Assembly: GCA_029204225.1 (NCBI GenBank)
Contig: CM055108.1
Span: 11,965,955 to 12,029,954 of the forward strand
Direction of reading: 5' to 3'
Length of the DNA: 64,000 bases
From: Diphasiastrum complanatum
Lineage: Eukaryota > Streptophyta > Lycopodiopsida > Lycopodiales > Lycopodiaceae
Each line of letters begins with the position of its first letter. Positions within the stretch are counted from its first letter, which is position 1. Positions 12,301 to 24,300 of the stretch are shown here, piece by piece. The notes beneath the pieces were generated by a model. The model ran no database searches. It had not been told where the DNA came from and worked only from the letters and a program-made list of their open reading frames with translations. A program made the translations under genes and the position numbers.

Positions 12301-15300
12301 ACTTGTGTTCTCTTTCATGTGTTTGGCTATTGTTTCATCACAATAGGAATCTTGTCTTGGGTTACTTGTATGAGCAAGTCGGTTTTCTAACAGCAAAGGC
12401 ATATCGGTTGCATGCCATTACTCAGGTTGGATTTAGAGTACCTTGCTTCACTTTTGATCATATATTCAAATGATCAAGTATGTTGAGCCTCCCATAAAAG
12501 TAGAGGCTATCTTCAAATTGGTGGTGTACTTCTAGAATTTTTTGTCTCTTGGAGCAATACATTGGCACAAGCAGATGACTGTGGCTTGCACTTGCAACTT
12601 CCCAAAAACGAGCATGGGAACCATTTGTCTTGGTACTCATAGGCTTCTCATCTATTCAACACAATTCGTATCTCCACATCACATCTTCCTGAGGGATCTC
12701 AAAAATATCTTTGGCCTTTCACATAACTTGCAAGTCACCTTGAGATAGCTTCGTGTTTCCTCACATCCACTACACATAGATACATGATGCTTCCGAAGGA
12801 CATCTCAAGAAGACATGATATGTAGGTTGAGTCAAAGGAGCACTTCATCTTCCAATGCCCGCTATACTATGAAATCATGGGGAGATACTACTCCCTCTTT
12901 TGAGATGAAATCAACCGGTCACACTACATTCCCCGATATCATACATACACGAGATGCATTCCCTTCATGCTCAGAGAGATGTCACACCTGAGGAGCGAGG
13001 TATGTTGTACCACCAATATTGGAGACCATCCGCAATTTTAAATCACCTCTTATTTCTTGAGACACCATAAAGTGAGAATGCTAGTGCAAAGTCAAATGTA
13101 TTGTCAGAGGACGAGGCAAAAATTCCGCCTCGTTCTCAAGAAATAGAGATATTAGTCTACACATCCAACTACATTGCGCCCTACTCATGGTCATGTATCT
13201 ACTCAAGCACATCATACTTGTTTACCACAACGTTTGCACCATAGACATTCACCATGAAATATAGCACCATCATCAACCACTTCAACAACCATCATGACAT
13301 TCTTCAAACCTCTATCCCAATTTCCCAAAACTCTACGAGATAATGTATTTCTAATCTAGTCAGTTGCGTAGATGTGGACTAATCTATTGATGCAATTCTG
13401 GAGCCGAAAGAGGAAAAATGGTTGTTATCCCAAAAATTCTTGCTTTGATAAAGAATACAAAAAAGATAAAAGGAAGTCAAAGTAGGAGGGCAATGTTGGA
13501 GATCCTTTTTAGGCCCACAAGTTGTTGCTTGCAAGGAGAAAGTTAGTCTTCTTTTGAAGCCAGTAAGACTTGTTATTGAGAATGCGGAAAAAAGATCTTG
13601 AGAGCTTTTGACCGAGGTAACTTGGGAGCACAAAACACTTACTAATGGTGATCAACCAGACACATTTTTACCTACACCAAAGAGTAATATGTGTTACATT
13701 TCTAAATTCTGTTCTTGATTGAATCAAAGGTAATGCGGACCTGCTATTAATACTTGTACATACTTGTGAATAAGTTAGTTTGCCGAAATCCAACAGTCCG
13801 CGGTCGAAATAAAATCTGGTTCTCAGAATCAAAATATGATTTCGATTCTTAGGATCAAAATATAATTTCGATCCACAAGCTCAAAATGCAAAATGCGAAA
13901 ATTGACATGCAACCACTGAAGCAAAGGATCAAAATACATAATCGAAATAGATTTCAATCTTCAAGGTCGAAATACAAGCTGTGGGACATTGTAGCAGAGT
14001 GGAAGATATCATCTAACTATAGGACAATTATGAATAGAAAACTTTCGGGCAAAACTTTGAGGGAGCTTAGCATTTGGCCACAAATTAATAGGCTGTGTGC
14101 AAGAGAGCAAGCTAGATTTTGCAAATTGCATTCCACTACTGATCACCTGGTTACTTTGAGATCCATAATTAGATCACACCAACATCTTGATGTTCTCAGG
14201 ATATTTTGTGAAGCTTCAAGTCTTTCAGTTAATTTGAGCAATACAGAAGTCATAACTATCCAATCAAAGGGAGTAGGCAACCCTCATCTACTCTATGATG
14301 GGGCTAAAATTGAAGTCACACAAGCATTCGGGCCCTTTGCTCTAGTCATATTCACCACTAAATCACAAAAATGGACCCAATAGGAACTTGACAACTTGGA
14401 AGCCATGGACCACATGCCCGTCGTTGCACAAGCAAGTGCAACCCACCCCTAGTGTTGGCCCAGATCAAGGCACAGCACGGTGCACCTCATTGTGCTACTG
14501 ACTACACGGACCAACGCAAGGATTTAATCCATACTAAACCCAAGGACTACTGTTGACTCAATTAATCTTGATTATCAAATCTATCTAGGTGAAAAAGGGG
14601 CCCTTTTTAGTCCAAAAACGGGCCGAGTAAATATGAATATTTGGGAGTGGGTCTATCAAACAATCTTTATTGAAACTCTTGTATGGATGAGCGACTCATT
14701 AGTGAAAATCTTTCTTTGGTATGGACTATATGGTTGTCAAGTATGGGAAATCGGGGCCTATGGGAATCGATGGACAGGTAGCTGGCCAGTGGCCACCTCC
14801 AATTTTTTGCATGTATGTTGTTGTTCCTTCTTCATAGCTATTTGGTAATTACGGTTTCTAGACCAATGAGTCTTGATTTAGAACTTCCCTGTAATACCTT
14901 CAAAACATTTTTGCTAATATATTGACTTTGACTTATGTATGCATCATCTTATGTCTTGTCAATTGTATAATTAAGGTTGTTATGTTTTCCATGCTCAATG
15001 AATGGCCCAAAACCTCTCCCAACATGAATTCTTTTTTGTAATAAAAGTTCATTGAATGCATTTGGAAGAAATTATTGAAGAAGAAAATGCAATACTATGA
15101 AGATTCGCTCGATTCTAAATTTTGTGGGCCTACACAAGCATGCTAAATTGGACATTTCCATGAAGAAAAAGTAGGGCCCTTCTCGACTTTGTATGAACTC
15201 ACATGAGCCTTGATAGGAAATGGATGGAATAGAGAGAATCAATACTCACCGCTATGAGAATGACACTAACACTATCAAATCCTTCCCTTGAATTTCTAGC

Positions 15301-18300
15301 CATGGTGACTCATACCACCATAGCCCACCTCCTCAATGAAGATGCCAAACCTCAAGTACAAAATGGTCTCTAGACCTCTCTCCCATATTATCAATAAAAC
15401 ATTAATGTAGCATAGTGCCACAACCCCCTAATTTTATAACCCCAGTCCACAAAATACCTCCTACATGTATTTGGGTGATTTTCACCTATGATGTCCAAAA
15501 CGTAATTTTTTCATTTACTAATAGCTAACTTTAACTATAAGGCCTCATGCAATCACTGGATTAACTAAAACCTTGATCATGGTAAACTAGGCGTTAGATC
15601 GATAAATCTATAGCTAAATTTGGTCCTCTAGCCTCATCTAGGTCACCATTGAGTGGGCAATTAACCAAAGTAAATCAGGGACATAACAAGGTGTTTGCTC
15701 TCTTGCACATTATTTGTCTCTGTATTGACGTGCTCAAGATGACTATTTATTTCGACAAAGGTCAAGGTTGCAAGTTGATTGATATATTGATATATATTTC
15801 AACGTCTAAGTTGCACAGGGACGACGTTCCGTTGGCAAACCATTCCGAAACACTATAAGGAGGAAAAAAACGATAATTTTATTTTTTTTATAGCCCATAG
15901 AACCCGACTACGAGACATGCAAACTAGGAGTATAGTATGTTTCAAAATCTAGGGAACTCAATTGTGTGTAGTGCATTTTATGTCAAATTAGTAACTCCTT
16001 GTCAGTGATATCAAAGCCAGAGCTTGCATGCTAAAAATCTAGAGTGTTGAGGAAGGAGTGCTACCAAGAGAGGAAATCAAACCTCATCCGGATTAAGTTT
16101 TGTCATTTTTGGATTAACCTTGCTTCAATAATTGCTCGTTCCGTATATGTTAAAAAACGCAATACCTTGCATGATGTGCAACAAGGTATGACTCAATAGA
16201 ATAATTCTAAATAAGACTTAAAGATCTATCAAAACCTCTTCCAAGTGCATGGATACTTGTGTGCTAGTCAATTTCTGCGATCTAAAAATGTAGCAAAGCA
16301 AACTTCCAACGTGTATAATTTAGTATTTCGAATAACTACTACCTCTCACTATTTTGCTAGACTTTCTAGGCATTATTTTTCTCTAACACACCTAATTTTT
16401 TTTTTAAGAAAACCCAGAAACTAAAAAAACAACGTCTAGCTCCAAAACGACTATGGAATGCAGTAGCATCTATGTCTTAGTATAGTTGCACTAACAAATT
16501 GTTGTCCGCAATTCGGACATTGATCCGAATCGAGAGACTAGATAGACATATAGGTGAAAGATGGGTGACACGGAGAGTTATGGACTCGGCTCATTACATT
16601 CACCGCGTTACATTTACTTTACTTTATGCATAAGCAGGCCTTGGGCCCTTTTTTATTCATTAGTGACACTTAGACTATATGGTTGGCCTTTGGCCTTATT
16701 ATTCATTATTAGGCCATTTGGACATATTATTGGAGAGTGGGGGCCTTCTTGGAGGGTGCACTATTTTCCCTCCCAGTTGGGCACTAGCCACCGGAAGCTT
16801 CCTTTTAGGGCTTCCTCTTGGCTATAAGTAGGGAAACTGTGTCATCTGTTATTTAGCTGATGAAATTGATCTCTCTCTTTAGCCTCCTTAATCTCTCTCT
16901 TTCTTGCTTTCTAGGGTTAAGTCTTGCTTATGTGCTGCTTTCATAGCTTAAGTCTTGCTTATGTGATGCTTTCATAGCTTAGCTCTAGATCAACAGTGGC
17001 TCTATTCGTAACTTGGTATCAGAGCACTTTCCTGATTGCTGAATTTCAGATCTGATTTTTTGATTGGGTGCAGTTTGGAGGAGGACCAGCTCTGAGATGG
17101 AGGATGGTACAAGTGAATTTGTGCCAATACTTGATGACCCACATCCATATATTGGGGAGTCTCAGGATGATCATATGAGTGATCAAGAGGAAGAATCCGA
17201 GGAGGCTAGGAAGCGGAAGGAAAGGGGCAAATCTGTTGAGTCCTATTCACCGTCTTCATCACCAACTGCAAGGAAGAAGTTTCCCAAGTGGTATTGGCAA
17301 ACTGTGCAAGATGGTTTGATATTGGATGAGGGAGAAAGCAGCAATCCAGGGGCTAGGAGGTCTCAAAGGCAAGCCCAGCAGCATGAACACCAGGAGACAA
17401 ACTATGCACTTATGACTAGCATTTTGGATTCACAAGATCCGCATACATTCGTTGAGGCAGCAGATGAGAAGGTATGGCAACATGCTATGCAAGAGGAGTA
17501 CGACTCCATTCTCAAGAATGATACATGGGATTTGGTGAAGTTACCAAAAGGGAAGCGTCCTATTGGCTGTAAGTGGGTCTACAGGACCAAATACAAATCG
17601 GATGGGAGTATCGAAAAGCATAAGGCAAGGCTGGTTGCTAAAGGCTATGCACAGAAGGAGGGCTTGGACTATGATGAGACGTTTGCACCGGTAGCTAAGA
17701 TGAAGATTGGTTTTAGCACTGGCTGCATTTTTTGGTTGGGAGGTCCATCAAATGGACGTGAAGAGTGCTTTTCTTAATGGATAGTTAGCTGAAGAAGTCT
17801 ACATGGAACAGCCACAAGGTTTTGAGGCTAAGGGCAAGGAAAGCATGGTATGCAGGCTTAAGAAGGCCTTATATGGTTTGAAGCAAGCACCCAGGGCCTG
17901 GTATAGTCGTATTGACGACTATTTTGCACGGAGCAATTCATAAAGAGTCAGTCGGATTGCAACCCGTTCGTGAAGGAGGAAGATGGAAACATTGTTTTGA
18001 TAGTTCTCTATGTGGATGACTTGGTCATCACGGGTAACAATGGGCAGCTTATTGAAAAGGTGAAGGCTCATTTATCAAATAAGTTCGAGATGAAGGATTT
18101 GGGCTTAATCCACTATTGTCTTGGCTTGGAGGTTTGGAAAAAGGAAAACTGTGTGTTTATTTCCCAAGCTAACTATGCATGTGAAGTCTTGAACAGGTTC
18201 AACATGCAGGATTGCAAACCCGTTTCCACGCCCATTGATACCAGCAGTAAGCCATCCAGAGATGATGGCACTCCTTTTGTGGATGAGACTCTTTATAGGC

Positions 18301-21300
18301 AGCTTGTGGGTAGCCTGATTTATCTCACCACTACGAGACCGGACATTTCCTATGCGGTTGGTGTAGCAAGCCAGTTCATGAGTTCTCCAACTGAAGCACA
18401 TTGGAAAGCAGCAAAGAGGGTTTTGAGGTATGTCAAAGGGACAACCTTCTATGGGATTAAGTACACAAATGATGAAAATCCTCTCTCTCTTGCTTTTGTG
18501 TTCTACTCCATAGCTGGTTTTCTGAAGCTTTCATAGTGTGCTTACTATGCTGTTATGATACTCCATAGCTAGGCCTTGGAATTTGTCACTTAGTTGTGAT
18601 AATAGTGGTTTAAATAGACTAATTTGGGGTGACGACAAGAGTCCGCTCTCTCAAGTTTTCGTCTATTCCTTCCACTATCATTATGGCACATTCACCTACC
18701 CCGAGTGAGACTACTCAAGAAACCTTATCCGATCAGTTTCGTCGCATGGATGAGACCCTTTCTAGCCTCGTTCTTCGCTTCGATACCGTTATGACGGGCT
18801 TTGCTACTATGCAGTCACAGATTGATTCTTTACAACCTCATGGTCCTAGTAAAGCTACTGTTTTTCCTTCATTTGGGACTCCCCCTCCATTTGGATTTCC
18901 ATCTTCCTCTGCTAGTCAGCCTAGTGGTGGACCGTTCATTCCACCTAACCCACCTCCTGGTTTCTTTTCACGTCCCCCACTTCCTGAGCCACACTTTGCT
19001 CGAGACTTTCGTGATAGGGTACAGCTTGCTACCTATTCCGGTTCCTCTAACGGGAACTTATTAGAGAATTGGTTTGCTAAGCTTGACACATATTTTCAGA
19101 TCTACCCTAAGACTGAAAATCAGAAGATCCAGTTGGCTGCTTTACATTTAGATGGACACGCCGCCACGTGGTGGCGAGTCTATAGAGCTGATCCTGATCG
19201 GGAAGGGCTCCGTGTATGGCATACTTTTCGCCGTGACCTTCGTCATGCTATGATTGATCCTCAGTGGCTCGATCGCCAACGTGATACATTCCGTAGTCTC
19301 ACTCAGACCAGTGATCTTGCTTCTTATACAAATCAGTTTATGGAGCTTTCTTATCTTTTCACAAATCTACAGCCCACTGAGCTTATTTCTCGTTACATTG
19401 TTGGGCTTCGTGGTGCTTTACGTATGATGTTTCTTCCTTCCGTCCTCCCACACTTGTTGAGGCGATGTCTCTTGCCAGTACTTTACAGCATAAGTACTCT
19501 GACACCCTTCCTTCCCGCTTCTCCCGACCCCGTCTTTTTGCTTCATCTTGTCCCGCTACGTCCACCCCTACACCTGCCCCTTCTGTTCCAGCTCTCTCCA
19601 TTGTCCCTTCGTCTCCTCGTCCTCCGACTCCTCGACCTGCTTTTGTCCGACGTTACACGTCTGCAGAGTTCGCTGACCTTCAGCAGAAGCGTCTTTGCTT
19701 TCGTTGTAAGCGTCTTGACCATTTTGCCCGTGATTGCCGTCAGCCTCTCCCTACTACTACTACTGTTTTTTACCATGAGGGCACTACTCCAGATGATTCC
19801 GATATCTACATTCATATTTCTGATGAGCCTAACCTATCCTCTGAGCCTTCCACTGATTTACTTCTTGCTACTTGACATGCTCAGCTTGCCTATGCTACTT
19901 GGATAGGGAGTCCTGGTCCTCGCTCCATTCGATTACGTGTACGTATTACAAGTCGTGAGTATATTGCTTTAGTTGATACTGGCAGCACTCATTCTTTTAT
20001 TAGCAGTTATATCACTAGTCGGATCCGTGCTTCACCTGTTCCTGCTTCACAGCCTCTCACAGTTGAGGTTGCCAGTTCCCATTCTTTTCCTAGTTCTCAG
20101 ATGTTTCAGCGTTTACCATACCGCATTGGAGACTTTTTTGGACAGGCAGATCTTTACATTATTCCTATGGAGCGTTATGATCTTATCCTTGGTGCTGATT
20201 GGTTTGCATCTCTTGGAGCCGTTACACTGGACTTGACACAGCAGACATTGACATTTGTACATGATGCAGTTACACACTCACTTGTTGGCATTGATTCTCA
20301 GGGAGACTTCCAGTTGATTACTAGAAAGCAGTTTATTCGCAGCCTGCCGAAGGCTCATTGTGCAGCCTTATGTGTTCAACGGGTAGTACCAGTTCCTCCA
20401 GTTTCTACTCCAGCAGTTGTTCCTCAGGTGATCTCTGACTTATTACATCAGTATGCTTTTGTCTTTTCAGAACCTACGACGCTACCACCATTACGTGACG
20501 TGAACCATCATATTGACTTGCGTCCTGGTTCTGCTCCTCCTTCCCGTCCCTCTTATTGTATGTCTCGATCTGAGCGTGATGAGCTTGAGCTCCATATTAC
20601 TGCCTTGTTAGATGAAGGTCTCATTGTTCCTAGTCACAGCCCTTTGGTGCCCCTGTTCTCCTTGTTAGTAAGAAAGATGGTACCAAACGCCTTTGTATTG
20701 ATTACCGTGCTTTAAATAAGTTGACTATTCGTAATCAGTACCCTATTCCACACATGGATGACCTCTTTGACCAGCTCGGTACCTCTAAAATCTTTTCCAA
20801 GATAGACCTTCGTTCAGGATATTACCAAATCAGGATGCACCCTTCTGACGAACATAAGACTGCTTTTCGTACTCATCTTGGTTTATATGAATTTCGTGTG
20901 CTTCCTTTTGGTGTTACTATGGGCCCTCCTACGTTCCAGAATGTGATGAATAACGTCATGTGTCCGCTTCTTGGTCATTGTGACTTGGTTTATTTTGATG
21001 ATATTCTTATGTTTAGTCAGTCTCTTGCTGAGCATGTTTCCCATCTTTCCTCTGTATTTCAGTTACTTGTACATCACCAGTTATTTGCTAAGTTGTCTAA
21101 ATGTTGTTTTGTTGTTTCTGAGATCGAGTTTCTTGGTTTTCTTGTTTGTAATGGAGACATTCGTCTGGACCCTCATAAGGTTCAAGCCATCCAAAATTGG
21201 CCTATACCAACTGATATTCATCATGTTCGTATGTTCCTTGGGTTAGCCACTCACCTTCGTCGTCCAGTTCCTCATTTTGCCACTATTGCAGCTCCTCTTC

Positions 21301-24300
21301 ATGCACTTTTGAAGAAGTCTAGTACTTTTCTTTGGACTTCTGATTGTCAGTCAGCGTTTGATACTCTTCGTCGTGCTGTTGTTGATGCTGCCGTTATGTG
21401 TTTACCACAGTTTGATCAGAAGTTTCTTGTTGAGACTGATGCTAGTAATGTTGGTTTGGGTGCTTTACTTTGCCAGTCACAATGTATTATTGCTAATGAG
21501 TCGCGTCGTCTTCGCTCTTATGAGCAACGTTATTCTGTGCATGAGAAAGAGCTTCTTGCTATTATCTATGCTCTTAAGAAGTGGCGTCATTATCTGTATC
21601 GAGTTCCATTTGACATTATTACTGATCACCAGTCTTTACGTTATCTGTTTTCTCAACGTGACCTTCGTGATCGTCAATTTCGTTGGTTGCAGTTTTTACA
21701 GTCTTTTAATTTTTCCATATTGTATCGTCCTGGTCGTGCTAACACTGCTGCTGATGCATTATCTCGTCTTCCAGCTTTGTTGAATACACTCGTTTCTACT
21801 ATTCCTCCATGGTTTGATGATCTACCTGCAACATACCTTACATGTTCTGATTTTCGTGATGTTTATAGTTCTGCCCCACCTGTTTCGTCTCGTCCTCATC
21901 AGGTTTACTCCATTGTTGACAACCGTAGTCTTATGCTCGTCTCAAAGATCATTTCTATTGGCCCTCTCTTCGATCTGAGCTTGTTGTACTTATTCGTACC
22001 TGCCCTTTTTGTTTTCGTAATAAGTACTCCCGTGCTGAATCTGTTGGTTTGCTCCAAAGTTGGCCTATTCCTCATCGCCAGTGGACTGATATATCTATGG
22101 ACTTTATCCTTGGCCTTCCCCATACCCAGCGTGGTCACGATTCATGTATGATGGTAGTTGACAGGTTCTCGAAACAAGCACATTTTATACCAGTTCGTAC
22201 TACTATCACAGTAGAGCAGTGTGCACGTTTGTTCCTATCAGAGATTTTCCGCCTGATGGATTTCCTCGTACTATCCTTTCTGATCGGGATAGTAAGTTTA
22301 CATCTATATTCTGGATAGAGCTTATGCGTATATTGGATGTACAGCTTTTTATGGGTTCTGCTTATCATTCTACTTCTGATGGGCAGTCTGAGGTCCTTAA
22401 CAGGATCCTTGAGGATTATTTACGCCATTTTGTTACTCCTTCAGGAAAGGATTGGGATCAGCATTTATGTTTAGCAGAGTATAGCTATAATAGCTCTGTT
22501 AGTACCAGCACAGGTGTCTCACCATTTTTATTATCTCATGGCTATGCACCTCTTTTACCTGGCATTCCTCTCCCTCCTGAGGATACACCTGTCACACTTG
22601 CATCTTTTCTATCAAGTGCTCGAGAGCTTATTACCCGGGCCAGTTCTCATTTACATCATGTTCAGCAACGTTATCAGACCTCAGTTGATCGTCACCGCTG
22701 CCATGTTGAGTTTCAACTTGGAGATATGGTTTATCTACGCCTACGGTTTGCACGTCATCATTTTGTCCAGGGCCATGCTTCTACTGAGAAGCTTGCACCA
22801 CGTTATTATGGGCCTTATCGCATTTTGGAGGTTCTTAGTCCAATTACATATCGCTTACAGCTTTCTACTTCCACACGCCCATGTGATGTATTCCATGTCA
22901 GTTTATTACGTGCTGCTATTGAGGTTGACGCTCCTTGTGATGCTGAGTTTCCTACTGCTCCAAAGTTATTTCCATTTTTACCTGCTGCTATATTACAGGT
23001 TCGTCTATACCATAGTCAACGCCGCCGGCAGATTCAGTTTTTGGTCCAGTGGGATGGTTGTCCAATTGAGGAGGCCACATGGGAGCCTATTGATGGCTTT
23101 TATCATACAGCTTGTGGATCAGGCTCGTGCTCTTGTTGCACTTGTTGATTCCTCTACATCAGATGTTGTTCTAGCTGTTGATGCACCAGGGCTTGCTGCT
23201 ACTTGATCCAGTTTCTTTTCGACAGTTGGGTCTTTTTCTTTTGTGCCAGGGAGAGTTATGGACTCGGCTCATTACATTCGCCGCGTCCATTTACATTTAC
23301 TTTACTTTACTTATAAGCAGGCCTTGGGCCCTTTTTTCTTCATTAGTGACACTTAGACTATATGGTTGGCCTTTGGCCTTATTATTCATTATTAGGCCAT
23401 TTGGACATATTACTGGAGAGTGGGGGCCTTCTTGGAGGGCGCACTATTTTCCCTCCCAGTTGGGCCCTAGCCACCGGAAGCTTCCTTTTAGGGCTTCCTC
23501 TTGGCTATAAGTAGGGAAATTGTGTCATTTATTATTTAGCTGATGAAATTGATCTCTCTCTTTAGCCTCCTTAATCTCTCTCTTTCCTGCTTTCTAGGGT
23601 TAAGTCTTGCTTATGTGCTGCTTTCATAGCTTAAGTCTTGCTTATGTGATGCTTTCATAGCTTAGCTCTAGATCATCTGTGGCTCTATTCGTAACTCGGA
23701 GTCTCATCATACCCTAAGCCTGTGAAGATTCTAATCACCTACAAATTTCTTGCAACTTATCATTACACAAAGTTTCAGCGATCCTATTCATGTGCAAAAA
23801 TATTCACGAACCTAAAGACATTTGGGAACTCAAATTTCACAAAAAAAAAAAAAAAATGTTCGAATACAAAATCAATTCAAAAGGGTTTTTGCAATTCTTT
23901 CTAACCACGCTTATTGTAGAGCAAGGAGACTGGAGGTTAATGTAAAGAAGACCAGAATTATGGTCTTCAATAGATCAATTTTAATAACTATAATGCTTTC
24001 AAAACTTCCCAAGTAGAAATTTATTTTAGAACGATAAGGTATGTGCTAAAATGCTATTTTCTTCCATGGTACAATTTGCAATCACTTTCAATGCATAATG
24101 ATGTCATGTAGATAACATACCTTAATACAAAATTTGTGATAAGTTATGCTTTTGATTGGACCTTTTCAAAGAAGCTTAAATCTGCTCAAACCTCTTATTA
24201 ATTGAATACAATGTATCTAACTTGGAAGTATCAAAAGGGTTACCATCCTACTTCTTGCCAACGAAACCTCTTAACATCTTCACCATTAATAGGACATGTA

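Larger units (their letters stand above)
16576..23696 (+). mobile_element. LTR retrotransposon: gypsy chromovirus carrying a copia fragment
   Basis: A 7.1-kb element bounded by LTRs of 438 and 443 bp and a perfect 5-bp duplication. Order: 5' LTR, primer-binding site TGGTATCAGAGC, a 1.4-kb Ty1/copia RT fragment (17064-18480), a leader, Ty3/gypsy gag, protease, RT, RNase H, integrase and chromodomain (18683-23205), a purine-rich stretch, 3' LTR. Gypsy coding abuts the 3' LTR, so the LTRs are most simply those of the chromovirus, with copia sequence lodged between the primer site and gag. By eye the LTRs differ at about fifteen bases plus one small indel, so insertion is not very ancient. It lies antisense to PEX22 in intron 1. 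Confidence 0.85.
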
